Below are positions 7,721-16,209 of a DNA stretch of 17,895 nt, piece after piece (within the stretch, counting starts at the first letter, position 1; each line of letters starts with the position of its first letter). The notes beneath the pieces were generated by a model, which worked only from the letters and a program-made list of their open reading frames with translations, searched no databases and was not told the origin of the DNA. The position numbers and the translations under genes were made by a program. This stretch comes from Puniceicoccales bacterium (GTDB taxonomy: Bacteria > Verrucomicrobiota > Verrucomicrobiia > Opitutales > UBA9783). The DNA is taken from NCBI GenBank assembly GCA_031260015.1, contig JAIRKR010000040.1, positions 1 to 17,895 on the forward strand. Direction: 5' to 3'.

Positions 7721-9292
7721 ATGTTTAACACTCACCCACTCTCTTCCGTTTATATGACCCATCCTATCATTTCATTTCCATTACTCAAATTTATGTCACA
7801 ACCTGTGGATCTAAAAACATTGCTGAAAAATGTTGAAGTTATAAAAATTATGGGGCCCAAAGGTAACCCACAAATTAAGAGTCTTGCCATACACAGTCAA
7901 ATGGTCCAATTGGAATCTTTATTCTTTGCAATTCCAGGAACAGAATACCAAGGTTCCGACTTTATAGAAGAAGCCTCCCGGCGTGGAGCCATAGCCTGCG
8001 TCTGCGAACAACTTATCCCCCATGCTGGACACATCCTCCAAATTCAAGTGCAAGATGTACGGCAGGCCCTCAGTCAAATTTCAAGCAGATTTTACAATCG
8101 TCCCGATACGCAATTAAAACTCACAGGGATTACGGGGACAAGCGGTAAAACGACCACTTCTTGGCTTCTCAAGCATATACTAACCACACATTGTAAGGAA
8201 GGTACGGGATTGTTAGGGACACTCCATTACGACCTTGGGAAAAGAATTTTACCCGCCTTAAGAACGACACCCGATGCACTCAGTATCGCCGCTTACCTGA
8301 GGGAGATGGTACAGTCTCAACTTAAACATGCCGTCATGGAAGTTTCTTCGCATGGCATCGAGCAAAAACGCGTTGCCACATTGCAATTCGATACCGCCAT
8401 TTTTACAAATTTAAGTACCGAACATCTCGATTACCACCCTACGATGGATGATTATTTTAGGGTGAAAAAGTCTTTGTTTTGGCAAAAGGGTCTCAAGCAC
8501 GCTGTGGTCAATCAAGATGACCCCTATGGCCAAAAATTACTCAAAGACCTACCGCATTCATTGAATATAATTACTTTTGGCATTGACCCATTGGCCACTT
8601 TACAAGCCAAAAATGTGCACATCCATTCGCAGGGAACTCAATTTGATTTGGTATGCTCACAAGGACAATGGACGGTAAAAACGCCGCTTTTGGGTATTTT
8701 CAACGTTTACAATTGCTTGGCCGCTTTAGCCGTCTGCTGCGCGCAAGGGTACGACTTGACCCAATCCATTGAAGCCTTGAAAACCTTTTCGACTATTCCG
8801 GGACGTTTGGAAAAAATTCTAAGTGTCCAGAACGATGGCATTGATGCTTTTGTCGACTATGCCCATAAACCCCAAGCGCTCAAAAATGTTTTGCAAACGT
8901 TACGCCCATTAACCCAGAGGAAAATACACTTGGTATTTGGATGTGGCGGCAATCGCGATCGCACCAAACGGCCCCTAATGGCACGCGTTGCCGAAACCTA
9001 TGCAGATGTCAATTGGGTAACGAGCGATAATCCACGTACGGAACCCCAATTCCAAATTTTTGATGACATAAGAACAGGGTTTCTATACCCCGACAAAGTT
9101 ACTTTTATTGAAGATCGTGCAGAGGCCATTCGCAAAGCATTTGCAAATTGCAAATCGGGAGATTGCCTTCTCATCGCCGGAAAAGGGCACGAACGTTATC
9201 AGGAGATTAATCACCAATTTCTCCCCTTTGACGACCGAACCATTCTCGCAAGCTGTTGTTCCCCCAAAAATGATAGGTTACAAGTGGTTTAA
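7721..9292 (+). CDS. murE: UDP-MurNAc-L-Ala-D-Glu:meso-diaminopimelate ligase MurE
   Basis: Adds the third stem-peptide residue to UDP-MurNAc-L-Ala-D-Glu with ATP, in the cytoplasm. The Mur ligase P-loop is GITGTSGKTTT (136-146), followed by LRTTPDA, VMEVSSHGIEQKRV, FTNLSTEHLDYHPTMDDYF and the probable carbamylated Lys (K249 in YFRVKKSLF). DNPR (436-439) in VTSDNPRTE is the signature for meso-diaminopimelate rather than lysine, and GKGHERYQ lies near the C-terminus. The ATG at 7721 follows the ftsI stop by 5 bp and gives 523 residues. ATGs at 7754 and 7793 are in frame, and the one at 7793 (MSQPVDLKTLLKN) matches the usual MurE N-terminus and gives 499 residues, so the first 24 residues may not be translated. 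The 3' end overlaps murF by 23 bp. Confidence 0.95.
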   Translation: MFNTHPLSSVYMTHPIISFPLLKFMSQPVDLKTLLKNVEVIKIMGPKGNPQIKSLAIHSQMVQLESLFFAIPGTEYQGSDFIEEASRRGAIACVCEQLIPHAGHILQIQVQDVRQALSQISSRFYNRPDTQLKLTGITGTSGKTTTSWLLKHILTTHCKEGTGLLGTLHYDLGKRILPALRTTPDALSIAAYLREMVQSQLKHAVMEVSSHGIEQKRVATLQFDTAIFTNLSTEHLDYHPTMDDYFRVKKSLFWQKGLKHAVVNQDDPYGQKLLKDLPHSLNIITFGIDPLATLQAKNVHIHSQGTQFDLVCSQGQWTVKTPLLGIFNVYNCLAALAVCCAQGYDLTQSIEALKTFSTIPGRLEKILSVQNDGIDAFVDYAHKPQALKNVLQTLRPLTQRKIHLVFGCGGNRDRTKRPLMARVAETYADVNWVTSDNPRTEPQFQIFDDIRTGFLYPDKVTFIEDRAEAIRKAFANCKSGDCLLIAGKGHERYQEINHQFLPFDDRTILASCCSPKNDRLQVV

Positions 9293-10649
9293 TCCCATAA
9301 ATTTGGCCCAGTGGACTCGAGGTACTTGGACACATCTTCCTAGGGGAATTATTCAAAATTTCTGCTTTGATACACGCCTACTCAAGGCGAATGAATGTTT
9401 TCTTGCCATCAAAACAGCCCACAACGATGGGCATGCTTACGTGGAACAAGCGCAACAATTGGGCGCCACTGCCGCCATGGTGGAACGTAAAGTATCGTGC
9501 TCCCTTCCCCAATTAATCGTATCTAATACCTTGCAAGCATTGCAACGCGTTGCCTTTCATTATCGCAATACGCTTTCCACAGAAATCTTTGCCATCACGG
9601 GCAGTTGTGGAAAAACAACGGCCAAAGAACTGCTTGCCCTTCTGCTAGGCCGTGAAAAAACATTTAAAACTCCCGACAATTTCAATAATCAATTGGGCGT
9701 TCCCCTATCGCTAACCCAAATCGACCCCCATCAGCACGTCCAGGCAGTCATTGAAATAGGCATCGGTAAACCTCGCGAAATGGAGGCATTGGCTAAAATG
9801 GTATACCCTAACACATCCATTTTACTCAATGTCGGACCTGCACATATAGGAAATTTTAACGACGACATCGCACAACTGGTTAAAGAAAAAATGACCCTAT
9901 TTCAATTTTCAAAAAACAATATTTTTTTGCCCGATGAATTGCTAAAGTATCTTAGGCCACCCCATAATTGTCAAATATACGTTATTTCTCAAGCAACGCC
10001 TCAATATATTCCAAGTAAAAGCCCTGTCCCCTACTTATATTACATGGCCCAAGCAATGCCTTATGGATGGCAACTTCAATTATATAAAGATGCCCATCAT
10101 TACGTTTTTACATTGCCCTTTCGCATAGGAATGGGTCAGCTTCACACGTTTGTCCACATGCTACACGTTGCTTTGGAATGCAAGATTCCTACCGATATTC
10201 TCCAGCAACGATTAAACCAATGGACACCGGTTCATCGACGTGGAGAATGGTTGCACATTGACAATAAGCATTACTTTGTGGATTGCTACAATGCAAATCC
10301 TTTGTCGTTCGCAGACAGTTTACAGCATTTTCAGCAAGAAGTACCTCCCCATATCCCTCGCTGCTATGTCCTTGGTTCCATGGCAGAACTCGGTTCCAAA
10401 AGCTCATTTTATCATCGTCAAATTGCCCAGTCGATACGGCATACATCGCAGGATATTTTTGTACTTATTGGCAACTTTACGGATGATGTGAAAACTGGAC
10501 TTTTAGATCAAAACATACGGAATACTCAAATAAAAGTATTTAAAAACCCCCAAGAGGTAAAAGCTTTTCTGGCAACGCTACCATTTGCATATTTTTTCCT
10601 GAAAGGGAGTCGCCGCTATCGTTTAGAAACCTGCATACCAACAGGGTAA
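9270..10649 (+). CDS. murF: UDP-MurNAc-tripeptide:D-alanyl-D-alanine ligase MurF
   Basis: Adds D-Ala-D-Ala to the UDP-MurNAc-tripeptide, completing the cytoplasmic pentapeptide precursor. I chose the ATG at 9270 (MIGYKWFNPINLAQW), which overlaps murE by 23 bp and gives 459 residues, the normal size. The frame is open further upstream to an ATG at 9108, but that part lies inside murE and has no MurF likeness. Motifs: FCFDTRLL with ECFLAIK in the N-terminal UDP-binding domain; P-loop FAITGSCGKTTAKE (107-120); DNFNNQLGVPLSL; AVIEIGIGKPREMEALA; LNVGPAHIGNF; and DCYNANPLSFADSL with VLGSMAELGSKSS in the C-terminal domain. It is the last gene of the cluster; mraY and murD, which commonly follow, are absent, and the next gene is on the opposite strand. 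Confidence 0.95.
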   Translation: MIGYKWFNPINLAQWTRGTWTHLPRGIIQNFCFDTRLLKANECFLAIKTAHNDGHAYVEQAQQLGATAAMVERKVSCSLPQLIVSNTLQALQRVAFHYRNTLSTEIFAITGSCGKTTAKELLALLLGREKTFKTPDNFNNQLGVPLSLTQIDPHQHVQAVIEIGIGKPREMEALAKMVYPNTSILLNVGPAHIGNFNDDIAQLVKEKMTLFQFSKNNIFLPDELLKYLRPPHNCQIYVISQATPQYIPSKSPVPYLYYMAQAMPYGWQLQLYKDAHHYVFTLPFRIGMGQLHTFVHMLHVALECKIPTDILQQRLNQWTPVHRRGEWLHIDNKHYFVDCYNANPLSFADSLQHFQQEVPPHIPRCYVLGSMAELGSKSSFYHRQIAQSIRHTSQDIFVLIGNFTDDVKTGLLDQNIRNTQIKVFKNPQEVKAFLATLPFAYFFLKGSRRYRLETCIPTG

Positions 10650-10813
10650 AGAATACATAAAATCTATTTTTCTAATTTACTTACAGAATATCTAACAATC
10701 GGTAGCTCATCACCCCTCCTATCAAGGATCAATTTTAAATACCACAAAAGCAATTTTGAAATCTTCTACTGACCGCAGCTTTTCTTAGCTGATCTTTGAG
10801 TAGATCACCAAAA
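10650..10813. other. Convergent gap murF/topB with weak hairpins
   Basis: 164 bp between two converging genes, where a bidirectional terminator would be expected. Two overlapping small inverted repeats are present: CAGCT-tttctt-AGCTG (10776-10791) and TGATCT-ttgagt-AGATCA (10790-10807). Neither carries a convincing U-tract. Nothing else is visible. Confidence 0.35.
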
Positions 10814-13270
10814 TTATGAACTACTTGTCGTTGCCACGGGTTTTTTTAGGAATTCAAAACCGATTGTTCCGTTTTCTTTCAATACCAAGTAGGCAGAGAA
10901 AAATTTCCCCGTCTTTTTTGAACGAAAACGGTTTATGAGGTCCGTTTTCCCCGTCGTCAACAGTTTTTCAAACTGTTCGTTTTGAATCGTACGATGCAAC
11001 AAAGTCCTTGCCATTCTGAAAGTACATGCATCCCCTTGTACGCGTTCACAAACAAAATTAATATCGGTGGCTCTCACAGTACCTTTACACAAAGGGCAAA
11101 CACCTACGGAAGGGTATCCCGATAAGTCTTCTAAAGTTAAATAATTACTTTCGCCTTTCTGAAAATTAAATTTAACCTGATAATTATCCATTAATTCCAA
11201 AATTGCACTGAAAGCTTTTCCTGTTTTTGAACGAAATCCTTCCAGGGGTCCAATTTTTTTATCTTTTAGCAATTCAATAATTTCTTTTTCAGACATCCTT
11301 CGATTTCCTATCATTTTAAAGATAGAAATTTTCCCATCTTGCGAACGAAAACTGCGAAAAGTTTCCAACATGGGTAACCCATCGCTTGGGGAAATAATCT
11401 GCGTCTGGCGACCTTCTTGGTCACTTTCTTTGAATGCAAGTATATTTTCTACAATTTTAGAAGTCATTAATCGAATGTCCGACATAAACTGTGTCCTACT
11501 GAGTTGTCTATTTTGGATCTGGCGCAAACGACATTCCCATTCTCCCGTTAATGCGGGACTTGCCAACTCTTGTGATTGGACAACCTGCAAAAATTCAAGC
11601 AATTGTTCCGCTTTAGAGGTCGGCACCAATTCTTTTTCTTGACGTTCTATATACCGAGTGCCGATAAGATTTTCAATGATTTGAGCACGCGTAGCCGGCG
11701 TACCTAATCCTTTTTCTTTCATGGCTTCGGCGAGTTCGTCATCTTCTACGAGCTGTCCTGCGTGTTCCATACTTGCCAATAAAGTTGCTTCTGTAAAACG
11801 AGCGGGAGGACGTGTTGTGTCCTCTAAACGCTCAAAACTCACCACAGATGCGCGATTATTGTCTTCAGGAACCAAAGCGGGCAAGGTTTCCTTTAGATCC
11901 GTTTTTTTGACCACCTCTAACCATCCTGGATAAACCAGAACTTTGCCTTCTGTTTTAAAGACAAAACCTGCAAGGGAAGTTAAGCGAGTGGTCACTGCAA
12001 ATTCAGCGGGCGGAAAAAACACCGATAAAAATCTTTGGACAACCAAATCGTACACTTTACGTTCGGAATCTTTCAAATCACCTGGAGTTTTTTCGGTCGG
12101 AATAATGGCAAAGTGATCCGATACCGCCTTATTATTAAAAATTGTTTTTGGGTGCCCATCGAGCCATTGGTTGGATAAAATTTTTTGAGACAACGGCTGA
12201 TAGGCTTCTTCCAAGTGCTTCAAAATTAATGCGCATACGGGTACATAATCTTCGGGTAACGCACGAGAATCTGTACGCGGGTAAGTCAACACCTTATGCT
12301 TTTCGTACAAAGCTTGTGCCGTATCCAATGTAAATTTCGCAGGGTACCCATAACGTTGATTGCATTCTCTTTGCAGTGAGGTAAGGTCAAAAAGACGGGG
12401 GGCCGATTGTTTTGTTTTTTTGGTTGTTTCGGAAACCTCTGCAAAATTACCGAGAAGCGATTGCAAGGTTCCGAGAGTTTGATCAACCCTATCTTTTTCC
12501 CAAAATCGATCGCTGCGATCGTTGGGATTAGACAAGTTTTTATTAAATGGCACTTTTTGCAACCAACCTACGTAGGTACCCTGCATAATCCTAAAATTAC
12601 CCTGTATACGCCAAAATGGAACCGCAATGAAATTACGAATGCTCTTTTCGCGTTCACACATGAGAGCGAGTGTAGGCGTTTGTACCCTTCCCACAGAAGC
12701 TACCTCACGACGCCGTACTCCCAACATCCTTCCGGTTACCACACGCGTACCATTAATTCCCACCAACCAATCTGCCTCGGCTCTACAACGTGCCGCATCC
12801 TGCAAAGGTTGCATACTTTCGGCTTCGCGTAGATGTTCGAACGCTTCACGAATGGCCTGGGGAGTCATTGAGGATAGCCACAAGCGTTGTTTGGGCTTTT
12901 GACAATCGGCCAGTTCGCACACGTAGGTAAAAATTAATTCTCCTTCACGTCCCGCGTCACAGGCGTTCACCAGGCCTCCCACCTCCCTTCGTTGCATTAA
13001 TTTTTTTAACGCTTCAAAGCGAACCCGGCTTTTCTCAATGGGTTTCAGTAAAAATTTTTCTGGGAGAATGGGCAAATTTTTGAGCGACCACCGTTTATAT
13101 TTTGCATCAAAATCTTCCGGCATGTACAATTCTACAACATGACCTACGGCCGAAGTTATGATCATATCCGCCCGCTCAAAATAACCTTGTTTATTTTGCT
13201 GGAATGAACCCAAAGCACTTGCCAAATCTCGGGCGACGCTTGGCTTTTCGGCGATGACCAATTGCTTCAT
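10814..13270 (-). CDS. topB: DNA topoisomerase III (type IA) with C-terminal repeat extension
   Basis: ATP-independent type IA topoisomerase that passes single strands and decatenates DNA. The TOPRIM domain begins at residue 1 (LVIAEKPSVARDLA, general-base Glu8) and has the metal-binding DAGREGE (D105-E111). GINGTRVVTGRML and VGRVQTPTLALM follow. The catalytic Tyr is Y330 in LTYPRTDSRALPED, equivalent to Tyr328 of E. coli TopB. GLGTPATRAQIIENLIGTRYIE is conserved strand-passage core, a little over 20 residues if extended further. At 818 residues it is longer than E. coli TopB (about 650). The extra C-terminus holds two copies of the topoisomerase C-terminal repeat (IGPLEGFRSKTGKAFSAIL and LINRFRSKKTGKFFSAYL), with an apparent zinc-finger-like CPLC...C...C between them. 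It is a stand-alone gene convergent with murF and divergent from the pilB-type gene. No conjugation genes are visible nearby. Confidence 0.93.
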   Translation of the reverse strand: MKQLVIAEKPSVARDLASALGSFQQNKQGYFERADMIITSAVGHVVELYMPEDFDAKYKRWSLKNLPILPEKFLLKPIEKSRVRFEALKKLMQRREVGGLVNACDAGREGELIFTYVCELADCQKPKQRLWLSSMTPQAIREAFEHLREAESMQPLQDAARCRAEADWLVGINGTRVVTGRMLGVRRREVASVGRVQTPTLALMCEREKSIRNFIAVPFWRIQGNFRIMQGTYVGWLQKVPFNKNLSNPNDRSDRFWEKDRVDQTLGTLQSLLGNFAEVSETTKKTKQSAPRLFDLTSLQRECNQRYGYPAKFTLDTAQALYEKHKVLTYPRTDSRALPEDYVPVCALILKHLEEAYQPLSQKILSNQWLDGHPKTIFNNKAVSDHFAIIPTEKTPGDLKDSERKVYDLVVQRFLSVFFPPAEFAVTTRLTSLAGFVFKTEGKVLVYPGWLEVVKKTDLKETLPALVPEDNNRASVVSFERLEDTTRPPARFTEATLLASMEHAGQLVEDDELAEAMKEKGLGTPATRAQIIENLIGTRYIERQEKELVPTSKAEQLLEFLQVVQSQELASPALTGEWECRLRQIQNRQLSRTQFMSDIRLMTSKIVENILAFKESDQEGRQTQIISPSDGLPMLETFRSFRSQDGKISIFKMIGNRRMSEKEIIELLKDKKIGPLEGFRSKTGKAFSAILELMDNYQVKFNFQKGESNYLTLEDLSGYPSVGVCPLCKGTVRATDINFVCERVQGDACTFRMARTLLHRTIQNEQFEKLLTTGKTDLINRFRSKKTGKFFSAYLVLKENGTIGFEFLKKPVATTSSS

Positions 13271-13406
13271 ACATCAAAAACTGCAAAATTTGTTGGACAA
13301 ATTTTATCAGCTAAAATCATTTTCACGTCCATGTGAACTTAATCATTAGACACGTAATTTCATTCAACTTCAACACTTTTTATAAATAAAATTCGCGACA
13401 AATATC
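13271..13406. other. Divergent promoter region topB / pilB-type gene
   Basis: AT-rich spacer between two diverging genes, so it should contain the topB promoter. On the minus strand TTGTCC followed 16 bp later by TTTGAT close to the ATG is a possible but weak pair. I see no operator or RNA gene. Confidence 0.3.
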
Positions 13407-13435
13407 TTGCTAAAAAATGCAAAAACCGATATTCT
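13407..13435 (+). promoter_or_regulatory. Candidate promoter of the pilB/gspE-type gene
   Basis: TTGCTA (13407-13412), a 17-bp spacer and TATTCT (13430-13435) make a good sigma70-like pair. The -10 ends 9 nt before the ATG at 13445, so the predicted transcript starts only about 3 nt before the start codon and would be essentially leaderless. Confidence 0.5.
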
Positions 13436-13444
13436 AGGCAAGTC

Positions 13445-15652
13445 ATGATTGTAAACACGCCTCAAAAATCAAATGTTTCGAAATCTTTAAGACGTTCTTT
13501 ATTGGTTAAGATTATATCGAAAGCCATACCTACAAAAGAAGACCTAGATTCAATCATTGAACTCACGGCCAATAAAGTCATCGATGACTTAAATGCTCAA
13601 AGTATCACTTTGTATCTTGTTGAAAATGAACAAATATCATTCAAATACGTTTATTATTCACCTTCCCTTTGGGAAAAACAACCTGATTTAGAAAATAAAT
13701 TCATAGAAAAAAGAGAACAATTGCTTAAGTTAAAAATTCCGCTGGGTACAGGACTCGTAGGGAAGGTAATCCAAACCGGAGAAAGTAATATCTTTACCAT
13801 AGAGGATAATGGGAATGAGCTGTATAACTTAAGTAAAAATACAGATTTTGAAGTAACTTCCATGTTGACGGTTCCACTCAAAGATCAGCGTGTTATCGGA
13901 GCCATACAAGTACTCAACAAGGAACCAACGTCGGAAACACCTTACCTAAACAACAAAGATCTCATTTATTTGCAAGAAATTGCCGAATATACGTCCTTCT
14001 TACTTTTGCGTATTTTAGATCCAAACTACAAATTGAGCGAACAGGATACAGCTCGGTACGTGGCGAGTTTTACGGACAGTCCTCTCATCACCGAAGAAAA
14101 AGACTTGGTGGTCGATGAACGTCTTGTAAAAACTATAAGTGGTGAAATAATAGTTAAAACAGGCGTATTTCCCTATAAATTTTTAGGCGATAAGAATGTG
14201 GGTGCCTTGATGAAAAATCCTCTTGATTACCAGGGCCGCGAATTGTTTACACTCAAGACCCAATTTTCAATTGATGAAGTTATCGTTATACCCAATTCTC
14301 TATTTGACAGCTTGTATAAACGTTTTTTCAACGAGGATTCAGCCGATCAGCAGAATGCCCTTGAGGCCGGCCAAGAGATTCATGCAATCACCTCGCAACT
14401 CAAAGAATCTTACGAAGAACTGGAAAAAGTCTCCGATATTAACCTTGAAGAGTTAAAATCTGAAAATGAGGCGAGTGCACCCCTCGTCAAATTGGTAAAT
14501 CAAATCATAGAAGATGCCTATTATGGGGGCGCCAGCGATATTCACATTGAACCCCAAGAATCCCGTCTTCTGATACGTTATCGCATCGACGGTGTCTGTA
14601 TTGAAAAAGTTAATTTGCCCGTCAAATCGTGCGCGGCTATTGTGGCACGCATAAAAATTATGTGCGATTTGGACATTGCGCAGAAAAGATTACCTCAGGA
14701 TGGACGTATTGATTTTGCAAAATTCACAAAAAAGAAATTAAGCATCGATCTGCGTGTTGCCACGTGTCCATCCCTATTTGGCGAAAAAGTAGTAATGCGT
14801 ATTTTGGACAAACGAAAATCTGCACTCCCCATAACCTCGCTTGGTTTTTCCGATTACAATTTGCAGATTTACCGTCACTGTATCCAACAACCCTACGGTA
14901 TGATTTTACACTGCGGTCCTACGGGTTCCGGTAAATCGATGACTTTATTCTCCGCACTCAAGGAAATTGCAAGTCCTGATATTAATATTCAAACGGCCGA
15001 AGACCCCGTTGAATACACTCTCGCCGGTGTTAATCAGGTGCAGGTTCACAAATCGATTGGATTAACTTTTGCAGCTGCCTTAAGGTCTTTTTTGCGCATG
15101 GACCCAGATGTTATCCTGGTGGGGGAAATTCGTGACCAAGAAACGGCAGAAATTGCAATTGAAGCGGCCTTAACGGGACACTTATTATTAAGTACTCTGC
15201 ACACCAATGATGCACCTTCCACCGTTGCACGTTTTACGGACATGGGAATCGATCCATTTATGATTTCTTCTTCACTCTTGGTCATTTGTGCCCAAAGACT
15301 CATTAGAAGAATATGTAACAAATGTTGCACAAAGTGCATGCCCGACGATACGGAAAAAAAGCTCTTGGAACAAGCAATCCAATGGTCGGGAGAAATCCCC
15401 AAGGCCACCGAACATGGCTGTTTTCACTGCGGTGAATCCGGTATGCGGGGACGAATAGGCATACACGAACTCATGCAAAATTGTCCTGAAATTACCAGCG
15501 CGATTAACAACAATGCCGATACCGCAACCATTAAAGAAATTGCCATCAAACATGGCATGCGCACTTTACATCAAGACGCCATGTTCAAAGTTAAAGAAGG
15601 TATTACAACTATTCTAGAAGCTGTTACCACCGCCCCTCCGGACAAGTCTTAA
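13445..15652 (+). CDS. Type IV pilus / type II secretion assembly ATPase (PilB/GspE family) with N-terminal GAF domain
   Basis: Hexameric cytoplasmic ATPase that drives pilin or pseudopilin assembly. Residues about 25-190 read as a GAF domain (VIDDLNAQSITLYLVE, IPLGTGLVGKVIQTGE, SMLTVPLKDQRVIGAIQVLN). A MshEN/N1-like region follows (about 195-290), then a linker rich in Glu and Leu, then the N2 segment ASDIHIEPQESRLLIRYRID (353-372). The motor has Walker A GPTGSGKS (481-488), an Asp box around AEDPVEY, Walker B DVILVGE (545-551) and a His box GHLLLSTLHTNDA (568-580). Zinc-type cysteines are C614/C617/C618/C621 and C649/C652, followed by GRIGIHELM. All catalytic elements are present. A GAF domain could sense a small ligand or the redox state. 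PilB and GspE cannot be separated by eye. No pilC/gspF, pilT, gspD or prepilin peptidase is in the window; the only likely partners are the convergent pseudopilin and perhaps the 915-residue PilX-like protein. Confidence 0.93.
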   Translation: MIVNTPQKSNVSKSLRRSLLVKIISKAIPTKEDLDSIIELTANKVIDDLNAQSITLYLVENEQISFKYVYYSPSLWEKQPDLENKFIEKREQLLKLKIPLGTGLVGKVIQTGESNIFTIEDNGNELYNLSKNTDFEVTSMLTVPLKDQRVIGAIQVLNKEPTSETPYLNNKDLIYLQEIAEYTSFLLLRILDPNYKLSEQDTARYVASFTDSPLITEEKDLVVDERLVKTISGEIIVKTGVFPYKFLGDKNVGALMKNPLDYQGRELFTLKTQFSIDEVIVIPNSLFDSLYKRFFNEDSADQQNALEAGQEIHAITSQLKESYEELEKVSDINLEELKSENEASAPLVKLVNQIIEDAYYGGASDIHIEPQESRLLIRYRIDGVCIEKVNLPVKSCAAIVARIKIMCDLDIAQKRLPQDGRIDFAKFTKKKLSIDLRVATCPSLFGEKVVMRILDKRKSALPITSLGFSDYNLQIYRHCIQQPYGMILHCGPTGSGKSMTLFSALKEIASPDINIQTAEDPVEYTLAGVNQVQVHKSIGLTFAAALRSFLRMDPDVILVGEIRDQETAEIAIEAALTGHLLLSTLHTNDAPSTVARFTDMGIDPFMISSSLLVICAQRLIRRICNKCCTKCMPDDTEKKLLEQAIQWSGEIPKATEHGCFHCGESGMRGRIGIHELMQNCPEITSAINNNADTATIKEIAIKHGMRTLHQDAMFKVKEGITTILEAVTTAPPDKS

Positions 15653-16024
15653 AAAGTTCTTAATTCTTTACCCGAAGTTGTAAAAACGTATAGTAATATG
15701 TAATTTTTGCACAATTTACGAAATGCATCAACGGAAAGTAAGGCATTTAATCCTCTTGAACTGCATTAGCTTAGTTGTTTTTGGTGCAAAATTTAAAAGA
15801 GCACCTTTAGGCCTAACATCAAAATTCAAGACAATATTTATCCATTAATGTATTCTATAGTTCTATAAAGACTTAACTGGGTATCTTTGGAACATATTTT
15901 ATATAAAACCTAAAAAAGAGAAAGAACATGCAAATTTAGAGCCCATCAATGCGTACAGTTGATAAATATTACTTTAGAATCACCTAGAAATAGCTATTTT
16001 AGATAGGCATGTTTTGTCACTCAT
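15653..16024. other. AT-rich gap downstream of the pilB-type gene
   Basis: No gene or RNA recognised. A small inverted repeat GGTGC-13 nt-GCACC (15783-15805) and a 12-bp palindrome AAATAGCTATTT (15988-15999), flanked imperfectly by CCTA/TAGG, are the only structure seen. The region may contain terminators for the converging genes, but I see no clear stem followed by a T-run. Confidence 0.4.
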
Positions 16025-16195
16025 TTTGGTCAAATGGCTACATTCATTATTTGTCGTTGGGATGTCCGGGAATCAGTTAGAAGATGTCACTATTTTTAGC
16101 GAAAGCCGCCTCGTTAACATTGAAAAAATGAGTCTTATAATTGCCCAGCGACTGTACGTGCAATCTATAAAAATATCGTGATTCGTTGCAAAAAA
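16025..16195 (-). pseudogene. Decayed partial copy of the neighbouring pseudopilin 3' end
   Basis: Minus-strand translation gives RYFYRLHVQSLGNYKTHF, which aligns with GTYFQLAGEKLQSLSDHKNHF of the intact pseudopilin upstream (shared YF, QSL, K-HF). After a shift of one frame, FPDIPTTNN matches FPDVPKPTSEN at the intact C-terminus. The DNA supports this: TTCCCGGA occurs in both at an offset of 182 bp, while the CATTTT region is offset by about 160 bp, so an indel not divisible by three separates the two blocks. In-frame stops lie between them. Only the last third of the pilin is represented; the remnant starts about where the intact gene stops. It is most simply a tandem duplicate that lost its 5' part, or a partial 3' duplication, now non-functional. 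Boundaries are approximate. Confidence 0.6.
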
Positions 16196-16209
16196 CAAGC
16201 ATGAGGGAA

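Noticed and set aside
7318..7728. 136-codon plus-strand ORF inside ftsI
   Set aside because: It overlaps the ftsI transpeptidase domain, including the KTG motif, in another frame; a shadow ORF.
9108..9269. Upstream extension of murF to the ATG at 9108
   Set aside because: These 54 codons lie inside murE in another frame and add residues without MurF similarity; the ATG at 9270 gives the normal length.
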